Assembly: GCF_011752015.1 (NCBI RefSeq)
Contig: NZ_JAAIKA010000002.1
Location: 186,001 to 250,000 of the forward strand
DNA from: Canibacter zhoujuaniae
GTDB taxonomy: Bacteria > Actinomycetota > Actinomycetes > Actinomycetales > Microbacteriaceae
Direction of reading: 5' to 3'
Length of the DNA: 64,000 nucleotides
Positions 48,863 through 57,377 of the stretch are shown one piece after another. Each line of letters starts with the position of its first letter. Positions within the stretch are counted from its first letter, which is position 1. Made by a program: the position numbers and the translations under genes. The notes under the pieces were generated by a model. That model did no database searches. It worked only from the letters and a program-made list of their open reading frames with translations, and was not told the origin of the DNA.

Positions 48863-48898
48863 TAGGGGTCGTAAAAGCGTAAAGTTTTACGACCCCTA
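48863..48898. terminator. Bidirectional terminator between ilvA and greA
   Basis: TAGGGGTCGTAAAA (48863-48876) pairs perfectly with TTTTACGACCCCTA (48885-48898) around an eight-base loop. A-rich sequence precedes the stem, giving a T tract on the minus strand for greA. Confidence 0.9.
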
Positions 48899-48908
48899 GC
48901 GAGTTTGC

Positions 48909-49394
48909 TTAACCGGCAAAGGTCTCGACGCTGGTGATTTTTACCGTTATCTGCTTGCCGTTTGGTGCCTCGTAGGAGGCTGACTGGCCAACCTTCAAGC
49001 CAATAATTGCCGCACCGAGCGGGCTTTCTGGGCTGTAAACATCCAGATCAGTGCCCTCACCGATTTCACGGCTGCCGAGCAGGAACTTTTCTTCATCGCC
49101 GAAAATTTCGGCTGTGATTACGGTTCCAACCTCAACAACACCGTGACTCTTAGGTGCCTCGGTTACAATTGCGTGCTTGAGCAGCTCTTCCAGATCCCGG
49201 ATGCGAGCCTCCATTTTGCCCTGCTCATCTTTAGCGGCGTGATAGCCGCCGTTTTCTTTCAGGTCGCCCTCTTCACGCGCTGCTTCGATGCGAGCGGCAA
49301 TCTCTTTACGGCCGGGGCCGCTGAGCTCTTCTAGCTCTGCTTGCAGGCGGTCGAACGCTGCCTGCGTCAGCCAGGTCTGCTGATTTTCAGTCAT
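48909..49394 (-). CDS. greA: Transcription elongation factor GreA
   Basis: The 161-residue protein begins with the coiled-coil N-terminal domain (TWLTQAAFDRLQAELEELSG, then REEGDLKENGGYHAAKDEQG with the tip acidic residues) and ends with the FKBP-like domain (SPLGAAIIGLKVGQSASYEAPNG). GreA stimulates transcript cleavage by backtracked RNA polymerase. The order greA - DUF4307 - mca matches Rv1080c-Rv1082. A separate hairpin at 49478-49498 lies upstream and ends the DUF4307 unit. Confidence 0.95.
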   Translation of the reverse strand: MTENQQTWLTQAAFDRLQAELEELSGPGRKEIAARIEAAREEGDLKENGGYHAAKDEQGKMEARIRDLEELLKHAIVTEAPKSHGVVEVGTVITAEIFGDEEKFLLGSREIGEGTDLDVYSPESPLGAAIIGLKVGQSASYEAPNGKQITVKITSVETFAG

Positions 49395-49465
49395 GTTTTA
49401 TTCCTTATCCGTAGGGGTATCACAGGGGGACGTGACACCGGTTGTCACATCTGTGCTCTGCAAGA

Positions 49466-49498
49466 CATAAACAAAACGCTCCGCGCGGTGCGCGGAGC
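49466..49498 (-). terminator. Terminator of the DUF4307 gene
   Basis: GCTCCGCGC (49478-49486) pairs perfectly with GCGCGGAGC (49490-49498) around a three-base loop. On the minus strand it is followed by a T-rich tract (revcomp of 49466-49477), so it ends the DUF4307 transcript. Confidence 0.8.
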
Positions 49499-49560
49499 AG
49501 CCCTTCTATTCTACCCGGTTATCGCATAAAAAGCATGGAAGGGGCAGAGAGCGCACCAGG

Positions 49561-49956
49561 CTATGCAACGATCCAGCAGCTGCTTGCGGTGATGGTGGTT
49601 GCCTCATTCACAGTTAAAAGAGTTTTTGTAAACACCCGCTCAGGCGATCCGGTAGCGGGCACATCAACAACCGCATAACCCATGGGCGCATAAGTTTTGC
49701 TGAGCGCCTCGATCGCACACTGCACCTCAGAATTGACGGGCGCGGTAACCCCGAAAGTTAGGGTTGCGCTGTCAGAGCCCTCAATCGTGTGGCTAATGTC
49801 ACGCACGCTAATGCTGCTGGTGTTAGAAACAAAAAGCGCGTTCCAGACGAAAAACAAAACTAGTGCCCCAATGGCAGCTGCTAGTATCCAAGCTAACCGC
49901 CTGTCTGTGCGACTGCGTCGACCGGTTCCGTAGCGCTCATTCAGGTCAGTGGTCAT
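49561..49956 (-). CDS. DUF4307 membrane protein
   Basis: The 131-residue protein has a basic N-terminus (RYGTGRRSRTDRR), one membrane helix (LAWILAAAIGALVLFFVWNALF) and an external beta-sandwich-like domain with cysteines in VQCAIEAL and SSCWIVA. It matches DUF4307 (Rv1081c in M. tuberculosis, from memory) in size, topology and place beside mca. It is divergent from mca with about 48 bases between starts. Function unknown. Confidence 0.85.
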   Translation of the reverse strand: MTTDLNERYGTGRRSRTDRRLAWILAAAIGALVLFFVWNALFVSNTSSISVRDISHTIEGSDSATLTFGVTAPVNSEVQCAIEALSKTYAPMGYAVVDVPATGSPERVFTKTLLTVNEATTITASSCWIVA

Positions 49957-50004
49957 AGACTTAATGGTACTAACAGTTCTTGAATATTGAGGATGTCAAT
50001 CACA

Positions 50005-50871
50005 ATGTCATTGCGGTTGCTTGCCGTGCACGCCCACCCAGACGATGAGTCAAGCAAGGGGGCTGCCACCTACGCCCACTATTTAAACCTTGGTTGCAAG
50101 GTGATGATCGTCAGCTGCACCGGTGGTGAGCGCGGCGATATTCTCAATGAGATAGTGCGGGCAAACCCGGAAGCAGAGCGCGACTTAGCGGGTCTTAGGC
50201 GTGCGGAAATGCGGCGTGCGCAAGAGATTATCGGCTTCGAGCACAGGTGGCTCGGCTTTCAAGACTCCGGCCTCCCAGAAGCAGGGGAGGCTCTGCCAGA
50301 GCTCTCATTTGCTGCGATCCGCAAAGAAACTGCCGCTGCACCCCTGATCAAGATAGTGCGTGAGTTTAAACCGCATGTCATGCTGACCTATAACGAAATT
50401 GGCGGCTACCCGCATCCCGACCACATTCGCTGCCACGAGATTAGTCGTATCGCCTGGGAAGAGTCAGGCAAAGCCGACTCCTACCCGGAGGCTGGAAAGC
50501 CGTGGGAAGTGAAAAAACTCTACTACGATGAGATCTTTAACGCCGATCGTATCGCCGCAATCAAGGCGCACATTGAGGCCAACGACCCAGACTCAGAACA
50601 GGTTAAGGAACTTACGAATATTTTCGAAATATTGCGTGAGAGAAAATCTGCGGCGACAGCAAAAATTAGTGTTGCAGACTATTTTGACCTCCGTGATGAA
50701 GCCTTACGCGCACACGCCAGCCAGGTGAGCCCAAACGATCGATTCTTTTTTATCGAAAATGAGCTGCAGCGAGCAGCCTGGCCGTTTGAAGACTACCGTT
50801 TAGCAGAGAGCCGCGTGCCAACAAGCGACAGCGAAGACGACCTTTTTGCGGGCATCGAAGGTAACGCTTAA
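50005..50871 (+). CDS. mca: Mycothiol S-conjugate amidase
   Basis: The 288-residue zinc amidase hydrolyses mycothiol conjugates to a mercapturic acid and GlcN-inositol, a detoxification step. HPDDE at residues 11-15 and HPDH at 137-140 hold the zinc ligands of the LmbE/MshB family. The length and DUF4307 neighbour fit Mca rather than MshB. I chose ATG 50005 with GAGG upstream over in-frame TTG 49987 and ATG 49993, which lie on that site. Together with mycoredoxin it shows mycothiol use. Confidence 0.9.
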   Translation: MSLRLLAVHAHPDDESSKGAATYAHYLNLGCKVMIVSCTGGERGDILNEIVRANPEAERDLAGLRRAEMRRAQEIIGFEHRWLGFQDSGLPEAGEALPELSFAAIRKETAAAPLIKIVREFKPHVMLTYNEIGGYPHPDHIRCHEISRIAWEESGKADSYPEAGKPWEVKKLYYDEIFNADRIAAIKAHIEANDPDSEQVKELTNIFEILRERKSAATAKISVADYFDLRDEALRAHASQVSPNDRFFFIENELQRAAWPFEDYRLAESRVPTSDSEDDLFAGIEGNA

Positions 50872-50894
50872 CAATACCTATCCAGGAGGAAAAT

Positions 50895-51152
50895 ATGCTA
50901 ACCACCGCACTCTTAGTGCTTGAAGAAGCCGTCGAAACTGAACTCGATCCGAATATGGTGACCCCAGGGCCGCTTGGTTTTCTATTTATCGGGGTGCTCG
51001 CGCTTGCGGTGATCGGCCTGTCGTTTTCAGTGGTCGGCAAACTGCGCGCCATCTCGTATCGTGAGCAGGTGCGCGAAGAAATCGCCGCAGAGCTGAGTGA
51101 GCAGAATGCGAAGGGCGACGCGCAAACCGGCAAAACCGATAGCGCCAGCTAA
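50895..51152 (+). CDS. Small single-pass membrane protein (Rv1083-like position)
   Basis: The 85-residue protein has GGAGGA just before the ATG, an N-terminal short acidic part (LEEAVETELDPNMVTPGP), one membrane helix (LGFLFIGVLALAVIGLSFSVV) and a charged cytoplasmic tail. Its place right after mca matches Rv1083 in the mycobacterial order I recall. Its stop shares bases with the convergent hemolysin III stop (CTAA, 51149-51152). Function unknown. Confidence 0.8.
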   Translation: MLTTALLVLEEAVETELDPNMVTPGPLGFLFIGVLALAVIGLSFSVVGKLRAISYREQVREEIAAELSEQNAKGDAQTGKTDSAS

Positions 51153-51895
51153 CGCAGATAGGCGGGATCTAGCATCGCCAGCAGCGCTGCCGTCCAGTGG
51201 CAGAAGAACGCGGTGACCGTCGCAGCGTGAAACAGCTCATGAAAACCGAAAAAGCGATTGTTGCGCAGCGGCCATTTAAAACCGTAAAACAGGGCGCCGA
51301 CGGTGTAAAGTAACCCACCTACGGCCACCAGGATCATCGCCGGCGCATTCGCCTCAAACATCGGTTTAAAGAAGAGCACAGCCGCCCAACCCAGCACAAT
51401 ATAGAGCGCAACATACAGGCCGCGTGGCGCCTGCAGCCAAAAAACTCTAAACAAAATCCCGACTAACGCACCACCCCAGGTAAATGCGAGCAGCACCATC
51501 GCCTGCTCAAGTGGAAGCGTTCCCACCGCTACCGGGGTATATGTGCCGGCAATGAGTAAGAAAATATTTGCGTGATCTATGCGCCGTAGAATCTGTTTTA
51601 CACGCGGTGACCAGTTGAAACGGTGGTAGATTGCGGAATGCCCAAAAAGTAGCAGCGAGCTGGCCAGATAGATCGCGCTCGCAGTTTTCGCAATCGGCCC
51701 GTGTGCCAGGCAGATTAAGACGATTCCTGCGGCGAGCGCCAGAGGTGCCGTGCCGGCGTGCAGCCAGCCGCGCAGCAGTGGTTTGGGGTCTGCGGGCTGC
51801 GCAGCAAGAGCCGCAGCTTTTTTTAGATTTTTGGCTGCCTTTTTTGCTGCTTTCTGAGTTGCCTTTTGGGCAGTTTCTACGCCACTCAAATTCAT
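51149..51895 (-). CDS. Hemolysin III / TrhA family membrane protein
   Basis: The 248-residue protein has a long Lys/Ala-rich N-terminal tail (ATQKAAKKAAKNLKKAAALAA) and seven membrane helices. The family histidines are in GHSAIYHRF and in the last block FHELFHAATVTAFFCHW, and IDHANIFLLIAGTYTP is typical of PAQR/hemolysin III. The name hemolysin is historical; these are related to PAQR receptors. M. tuberculosis has a homologue (Rv1085c) at the same place. It runs convergent to the small membrane gene and divergent from the prenyl synthase. Confidence 0.88.
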   Translation of the reverse strand: MNLSGVETAQKATQKAAKKAAKNLKKAAALAAQPADPKPLLRGWLHAGTAPLALAAGIVLICLAHGPIAKTASAIYLASSLLLFGHSAIYHRFNWSPRVKQILRRIDHANIFLLIAGTYTPVAVGTLPLEQAMVLLAFTWGGALVGILFRVFWLQAPRGLYVALYIVLGWAAVLFFKPMFEANAPAMILVAVGGLLYTVGALFYGFKWPLRNNRFFGFHELFHAATVTAFFCHWTAALLAMLDPAYLR

Positions 51896-52003
51896 AGACT
51901 AACCTTAGCCGGCGGCGCGGCAGCACACTAGAATATAGGACACAGGCTCTAAATTCATTGCACCTTGCGGCTTTGTATTCGCACGAAGGGAACAATCTCC
52001 GCC

Positions 52004-52765
52004 ATGATTGACGTTTTATACGGTCTTTATCGCTGGCGGCTGAGGCGACAGATAAATCAGGAGCAGATTCCAGATCACATTGCCGTGATTGTTGACGGTA
52101 ATCGGCGCTGGGCGAAACTGCGGTTGGCGGAGGCGGCTGCGGTTGGCCACCGTGCCGGAGCGCGCAAGATTCCTGAGTTTCTGAGATGGTGTGATGACGC
52201 TGGGGTGCGCACGGTGACACTGTATCTGCTTTCGGCAGATAATTTGCACAGTCGGCACACCGCTGAGCTTAATGACTTGTTTAGCATTATTTCAAAGCTT
52301 GCCGCCGATCTTACGAAGCAGCGTGCTTGGCGCATTAAGCATGTTGGAGATGCAGAGATACTGCCTGCGGATCTTGCGGCCAGCCTGCGAGCGGCTGAAA
52401 CGACTACCGCAGGGCGGAACGGCTTGCACATTAATCTTGCGGTGGGTTACGGAGGGCGCAGCGAAATAACTGCGGCGGTGCGTGCTGCGATCACAACACA
52501 CAAGGCCGAGGGTGGCACGCTTGAAACCCTCTCAGAGTGGCTCACCCCGGAGCGGATCGGCGAGCATCTGTGGACCAGCGGCCAAACAGATCCCGACCTT
52601 GTGATCCGCACAAGTGGCGAGCAACGGTTAAGCGATTTTATGATTTGGCAGTCGGCCCATTCAGAGTTTTACTTTGTTGAGGCGCTATACCCGGATTTGC
52701 GTGAGGTTGATCTGCTGCGCGCCCTGCGCGACTACTCAAAACGGTCCAGAAGATACGGAGCATAA
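52004..52765 (+). CDS. Z-type isoprenyl diphosphate synthase (UppS/Rv1086-like)
   Basis: The 253-residue cis-prenyltransferase condenses isopentenyl diphosphate onto allylic diphosphates. HIAVIVDGNRRW (Asp31 catalytic) carries Arg-Arg in place of the Gly-Arg of canonical UppS. LYLLSADNLHSR, RTSGEQRLSDFMIWQSAHSEFYF are the other motifs. The DGNRRW form and the neighbour order match Rv1086, which makes short Z,E-farnesyl diphosphate. Canonical UppS makes C55, and chain length is uncertain here. ATG 52004 was preferred to in-frame 51965, which has no ribosome binding site. Confidence 0.9.
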   Translation: MIDVLYGLYRWRLRRQINQEQIPDHIAVIVDGNRRWAKLRLAEAAAVGHRAGARKIPEFLRWCDDAGVRTVTLYLLSADNLHSRHTAELNDLFSIISKLAADLTKQRAWRIKHVGDAEILPADLAASLRAAETTTAGRNGLHINLAVGYGGRSEITAAVRAAITTHKAEGGTLETLSEWLTPERIGEHLWTSGQTDPDLVIRTSGEQRLSDFMIWQSAHSEFYFVEALYPDLREVDLLRALRDYSKRSRRYGA

Positions 52766-52768
52766 GTG

Positions 52769-53512
52769 ATGCTGAACATTTCAGACCTTTCGAATCAGAC
52801 GGTTTTGGTGACCGGCGCAAACGGCAATCTTGGGCGAGCTATCGCGAAGATGTTTGTCGACAGTGGGGCACGTGTGTTTGCGCACGCCCGCACTGAGGTT
52901 GGAGCGCGTGCGGTGGCTGAAGAGATCGGCGCGACACCGCTGTGGAGCGATTTGTCGGGGCAGGGTGCGTGCGCGGCACTGATCGCTGCGGTTTCTGCGC
53001 ACGGGGTTCGGTTGACCGGTTTGATCAACTGTGCGGCGCTGCAGCCTGTTGTGCCGTTTAATGAGCTAGATGTAAAAACTTGGGAAGAGCTGTTTCACGT
53101 TAATGTCACAGTTGTGCATGAGCTCAGTCGCCGTGCAGCGGAGCGGATGTCGCAAGGGGCGTGGATCACCCACATCGCCTCTGTTGAAGCGCTTCGGCCA
53201 GCTATCGGTCACAGCTACTATGCGAGCGCGAAAGCCGCTGTTGTGATGCACGCGCAGGCGCTTGCGCTCGAGCTTGGCGCGCAGGGGGTGCGGGTGAACG
53301 CGGTCTCCCCAGGGTTGATTGAGCGCCCCGGAATAGCCGCAGAATGGTCGGAAGGGGTGAGCAGATGGGAGGCTAACGCGCCGCTTAAGCGTCTTGTGCA
53401 ACCGCAGGAGGTGGCCGCAGCCTGCGTCATGCTCGCAAGCCCGTTTGCCGCCGCGATAACCGGCCATAATTTAGTGGTTGACGCAGGTATGACCGTAACA
53501 CCCGGATGGTAG
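52769..53512 (+). CDS. Short-chain dehydrogenase/reductase
   Basis: The 247-residue classical SDR has the cofactor motif TGANGNLG at the N-terminus (LVTGANGNLGRAIAK), catalytic Tyr151 and Lys155 in YYASAK, and the nearby Ser in IASVEA. NSxxG-type variations include NCAALQPVVPF. The substrate is unknown. ATG 52769 follows the prenyl synthase by three bases, and its end overlaps the amidohydrolase start, so these three genes form one unit. Confidence 0.87.
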   Translation: MLNISDLSNQTVLVTGANGNLGRAIAKMFVDSGARVFAHARTEVGARAVAEEIGATPLWSDLSGQGACAALIAAVSAHGVRLTGLINCAALQPVVPFNELDVKTWEELFHVNVTVVHELSRRAAERMSQGAWITHIASVEALRPAIGHSYYASAKAAVVMHAQALALELGAQGVRVNAVSPGLIERPGIAAEWSEGVSRWEANAPLKRLVQPQEVAAACVMLASPFAAAITGHNLVVDAGMTVTPGW

Positions 53513-53514
53513 AC

Positions 53515-54834
53515 ATGACAACCGTTTTATACGCTGATGCTCTGGTAACTGCTGGCAAAACTGTGCTCGATGCTGAACTTCGCTTCGCTAACGGCCGCAT
53601 CACTGCGGTGGGCGCGAAGGGCAGCCTTGGTGCTTTGCCGGCCGGCGCTAAGGTGCGAGACTTGAGGGGCCGCATATTGATACCCGGCCTGACGAACGGC
53701 CACACACACTCCGCTATGACACTGCTGCGGGGTGTCAGCGATGATCACGGTTTTATGCCGTGGCTTGCTGAGGTGCAGGCGCTCGAACAGCATCTCACTG
53801 AAGAGGATGTGCTCGCCGGTTTGCAATTGGCGATGCTGGAGATGATTGCCAGCGGCACAACAGCTTTTGCGGATATGTATGTCTGGAATTCACGTCTCAT
53901 TCAGGCTGTGAGTGACGCGGGGATGCGAGTTGTTGCAGCTCCTGCGACTGTTGCGCCGGATGTCGTGATGTTTCCTGGTGTCACCGCTAGGGATGGCGCT
54001 GCTGAGCTTGCCCACACTGCCCAGCTTGCAGAGGAGTTTCACGGCGATCCGCTCATAAAAATAGCTTTTGGCCCGCATGCGCCATACTCTGTGCCGCGTG
54101 AGTTTTTTGTTGAGACTATCGCACACGCTAAAGAGAGCGGCCTGCCGATTCACACGCACATTTCTGAATCTCCGGCTGAGGTTGCGCAGATGCTTGACCG
54201 GGTTGGCAAAACCCCGGGTGACTACTTGCGCGATTTGGGTTTGCTGGATGCGAAAGTGCTTGCTGCGCACTGTGTGCACCTGACTGCGGGAGAGATCGGC
54301 GACTATGTGGCAGCCGGTGCTGCGCTTTCGCACAACCCGGTATCAAACCTAAAGCTTGGCAATGGGGTGGCTGATTTTCCCGAGTGGCTTGCAAGCGGAG
54401 CACAGGTGTCTTTAGGCACCGATTCTGTTGCCTCGAACAACAATCTCGACCTGTTTGAAGAAATGAAACTGGCCGCAATGCTGCACCGCGGTGTGCGGCA
54501 TGATGCGGCAGCGGTTACTGCTGAATCAGTGTTTGAGGTGGCGACGAAGCGCGGTGCTAAAGCTATCGGGTTTGCAGGCTCTGGTGAGCTGGCTGTCGGG
54601 AAGTGCGCGGATATTGTTGCCCTTAATGTGACGGGGGTAAACGCGATCCCGCACGATAATCTGGTGTCGCATATTGTGTTTGCCGCAGGCGGCCATGATG
54701 TCACCGATGTGTGGGTTAACGGCCGTGCGCTCTACAAAGACGGCGAGCACCTCACGCTAGATGCGCAGAACATCAAACAGCGCGCCAGAGTGAGCGCCGC
54801 ACGTATTCGCGCGGCTGCTGCTGAAAAAGCTTAA
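53515..54834 (+). CDS. mtaD: MTA/SAH-deaminase-type amidohydrolase
   Basis: The 440-residue metal-dependent amidohydrolase has NGHTHS (His63 and His65) for the metal, then HTHISE, AHCVHLT and GTDSVASNNNLDLFEEM with the catalytic aspartate. The layout is that of 5'-methylthioadenosine/S-adenosylhomocysteine deaminases and related chlorohydrolases (TrzA/AtzA). Genes for mtnA and a nucleoside importer are close by on the opposite strand, which favours a nucleoside substrate, but triazine or other deaminases cannot be excluded. ATG 53515 is nine bases downstream of an in-frame ATG at 53506. Confidence 0.8.
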   Translation: MTTVLYADALVTAGKTVLDAELRFANGRITAVGAKGSLGALPAGAKVRDLRGRILIPGLTNGHTHSAMTLLRGVSDDHGFMPWLAEVQALEQHLTEEDVLAGLQLAMLEMIASGTTAFADMYVWNSRLIQAVSDAGMRVVAAPATVAPDVVMFPGVTARDGAAELAHTAQLAEEFHGDPLIKIAFGPHAPYSVPREFFVETIAHAKESGLPIHTHISESPAEVAQMLDRVGKTPGDYLRDLGLLDAKVLAAHCVHLTAGEIGDYVAAGAALSHNPVSNLKLGNGVADFPEWLASGAQVSLGTDSVASNNNLDLFEEMKLAAMLHRGVRHDAAAVTAESVFEVATKRGAKAIGFAGSGELAVGKCADIVALNVTGVNAIPHDNLVSHIVFAAGGHDVTDVWVNGRALYKDGEHLTLDAQNIKQRARVSAARIRAAAAEKA

Positions 54835-54847
54835 ACCGACTGTTGGA

Positions 54848-55312
54848 TTAGCGCGTTAGCTTGCGGATCAGCTGCGCATGCTGCGGGTAGGCAAGCGTTA
54901 GCATCGCGGCATCGCCGAGCGCAAACCCCTCCCAAGTAAACGGCGGAGACATCGTTGTGCCCACAAGACTCCAGGCGCCGAGCGGATGGGAGCCGTGTGT
55001 GGCACCAGCCGGAATAACAGCCTGCGGTAGCTCACCACCGATAATATTTGGGCCGAGACGGTGCACCGTGCTCTCACCGTCGGGCAGCAACACCAGTATT
55101 TCGAGGGGAGATCCGGCATACCAGTGATACACCTCTGTCTCTGTCAGTGAGTGCAGCGCGGAAAAGTCGCCCTCCTGCAGCAGATAGTAGATAGCGCTGG
55201 AGTGTGGGCTGCTGTGGGTGCGTTTAAAGTAACCACCCTCATGCGGCAGCGGCTCAAGGCTCAGCGTTTCGATAACCTGCTGTGCCGTGAGCTCACTAGG
55301 CAAGCTGAACAT
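54848..55312 (-). CDS. DUF985 cupin
   Basis: The 154-residue cupin has the DUF985 start QQVIETLSLEPLPHEGGYFKRTH, then SAIYYLLQEGDFSALHSLTETEVYHWYAG with likely metal-binding histidines, and a closing block GTTMSPPFTWEGFALG. The family is linked to uncharacterised small-molecule binding. It is the last gene of the mtnA-importer operon and overlaps the permease gene by 17 bases. Confidence 0.85.
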   Translation of the reverse strand: MFSLPSELTAQQVIETLSLEPLPHEGGYFKRTHSSPHSSAIYYLLQEGDFSALHSLTETEVYHWYAGSPLEILVLLPDGESTVHRLGPNIIGGELPQAVIPAGATHGSHPLGAWSLVGTTMSPPFTWEGFALGDAAMLTLAYPQHAQLIRKLTR

Positions 55313-56210
55313 CCTTCTTGCGACGTAACCGTTTGGTCATCAAGAGCAGCGCTAACAGCGTCACAATATAGGGCATTGCGTCCGTGAGCTGCTGCGGCAA
55401 ACCGATGCTCTGCAGCCGGAAACCGAAAGCGTCGGTAAACCCGAACAGCAGCGCAGCACCAAGCACCCCGATTGGGTGTGCGCGAGCTAGCATCACAGCG
55501 ACTACTGCGATCCAGCCGCGACCGGCGCTCATGCCCTCAGTAAACTGCTGCACGTTTCCGATTGCAAGCTGCGCGCCTCCGAGCCCTGCGAGCGCACCCG
55601 AAGCCAACACAGTAAGCAGCTGATAGCGCTTAGGATTCACCCCGAGCGTGGCGGCAGCAAGTGGCCGCTCACCAACACCGCGCATCCTAAGCCCAAGCGG
55701 TGTGCGGAACAGCAGCAGCCATAAAGCGGGAGCTAACAGCAGTGCCAAATAGCCGAGCGGTGACAGGTTAAACAGCAGGCCGAGGTACGGGATATCGGCA
55801 AGGAAGGGGATGCGCCAGGTCGGGATTCCCGCAATTCCGGGGTCTTTAAAAACGCCCTGCACACCAAACACGGCATAAATTAGAAAGCTTGTGATGCCGA
55901 CACCCAGAATGTTCATCGCAATAGCCAGCACAATTGGGTCACCGCCGCGATACACAGATCCGTAACCGAGAATTAACGAAAACAGCGCACCAGCCAGCGC
56001 CCCTGCGAGCACACCTAAAACCCAGCTGCCTGAGAAGTAGGAGCCGGCCACAGCGCCAAAAGCGCCGATCAAAATCATGCCCTCTAAACCGATGTTAAAC
56101 ACGCCCACGCGTTCGCAGAGCATGCCGCCGAGCGCGGCGAGCAGCACCGGAATCAGAGCGCGCAGCACCGACGCAAAAAGATCAGCGTCAATCAGTGTGA
56201 GTAGGTTCAT
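55296..56210 (-). CDS. Nucleoside-type ABC importer permease (second subunit)
   Basis: The 304-residue protein is a BPD_transp_2 family permease with eight or more membrane helices. GLEGMILIGAFGAVAGSYFSG and PLGYLALLLAPALWLLL are typical. This family includes the BmpA-linked nucleoside permeases (NupQ). The start overlaps the previous permease gene by four bases (ATGA). The companion ATPase and lipoprotein are upstream in the same operon. Confidence 0.88.
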   Translation of the reverse strand: MNLLTLIDADLFASVLRALIPVLLAALGGMLCERVGVFNIGLEGMILIGAFGAVAGSYFSGSWVLGVLAGALAGALFSLILGYGSVYRGGDPIVLAIAMNILGVGITSFLIYAVFGVQGVFKDPGIAGIPTWRIPFLADIPYLGLLFNLSPLGYLALLLAPALWLLLFRTPLGLRMRGVGERPLAAATLGVNPKRYQLLTVLASGALAGLGGAQLAIGNVQQFTEGMSAGRGWIAVVAVMLARAHPIGVLGAALLFGFTDAFGFRLQSIGLPQQLTDAMPYIVTLLALLLMTKRLRRKKDVQLA

Positions 56211-57355
56211 GCCGTGACCTCCGCCCGCTTTTCAGAGCGTTGTTTTCGCTTTGGAATCGCGACCTTAAACGCGATGAGAATGATAACCAGCGCTTGAATG
56301 ATCGCGCTAATCTGTGGGGAGAGGCCGAGCTCGCGGCCCATAGCGGCAGCACCCACGATAATTGCGGCGAAAAACAGACCTGAAATAGCTGTGCCGAGCG
56401 GACGATATGCGGCCAGCAGTGTTACCAGCAGTGCGGTCCAGGCGTAGCCGGTGGTGACCACGTGCCCCTCGAGCATTCGCGTGTTTGGTGCGCCGAGCAC
56501 CAGCATCACACCAGCAAGGCCCGCGATACCGCCTGAGAGCAGCATTGTTTTAGTGGTGAGGCGGCTAGGTTGCACGCCAGCGTAGCGAGTGAATTCAGCA
56601 TTTTGGCCGGCCAAACCGGATTCAAAGCCGTAGCGGGTGCGCGAGTTTAAGAAGATTATGCCGGCTAACAGTGCAATGACGAGCACAAGGCCCCAGTTCA
56701 CATTGGTTAGGAAGGCGGTTAGATAAGACTGGCCACCGTAGGTGGCGGCGAGCTCCTTCGCCTGATCCGAACCGCGCACAACAAACGTCTGAAGCAGCCT
56801 ATCCGGTGCAATTTGCGCGCTTGCAGAAAGATCGGTTGTGGGATCGTCGAGTTTGAAACGAATCAGCCACGAAGAATAAAAACGGGCTGGGTAGTTCAAC
56901 AGCAGTGTTGAAATAAGAATCGGAACGTTGAGGACATTTTGTAAAAATGCTGCAAGATATCCCCAAGCAGCGCCCGTGATGATTGCGGTAGCAAGGGATG
57001 CGAGCAAAACCAGAAAACCCGGGCCGGGCATGTAGAGCGCGACGAGACCTCCCGTCAGAGCACCAAGCACAGCCTGACCTTCTGTGCCGAGGTTTAGCAC
57101 ACCCGCACGAAATGCAACAGCGATTGCGAGGGCGAAGCAGATGATTGTTGTGGCGCGGGCGATGGTGTTTGCCAGCCCCAGGCCGGTGCCCAGCGCACCC
57201 TCTAACATCGCGCGATATCCGTCTATCGGGTTGGCTCCGGTCAGTAAGAGCAGCACCGCCCCCACGGCGAACGCACTCAATATTGAGAGCAGGATAGAGC
57301 TGGTGAGCGCTTTCTTGACGCCACTTCCGAGCTTTCCCAGTTGGTCGTTTGACAT
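56207..57355 (-). CDS. Nucleoside-type ABC importer permease (first subunit)
   Basis: The 382-residue protein is the larger BPD_transp_2 permease. It has an extra external loop near residues 165-205 (LLQTFVVRGSDQAKELAATYGGQ) common to NupP-like proteins. GLAGQNAEFTRYAGVQPSRLTTKTMLLSGGIAGLAGVMLVLGA is the coupling region. The ATG at 57355 lies 22 bases after the ATPase gene. It pairs with the second permease to form the membrane channel. Confidence 0.88.
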   Translation of the reverse strand: MSNDQLGKLGSGVKKALTSSILLSILSAFAVGAVLLLLTGANPIDGYRAMLEGALGTGLGLANTIARATTIICFALAIAVAFRAGVLNLGTEGQAVLGALTGGLVALYMPGPGFLVLLASLATAIITGAAWGYLAAFLQNVLNVPILISTLLLNYPARFYSSWLIRFKLDDPTTDLSASAQIAPDRLLQTFVVRGSDQAKELAATYGGQSYLTAFLTNVNWGLVLVIALLAGIIFLNSRTRYGFESGLAGQNAEFTRYAGVQPSRLTTKTMLLSGGIAGLAGVMLVLGAPNTRMLEGHVVTTGYAWTALLVTLLAAYRPLGTAISGLFFAAIIVGAAAMGRELGLSPQISAIIQALVIILIAFKVAIPKRKQRSEKRAEVTA

Positions 57356-57377
57356 GCTAAACAGTCTACCTGCGTCG

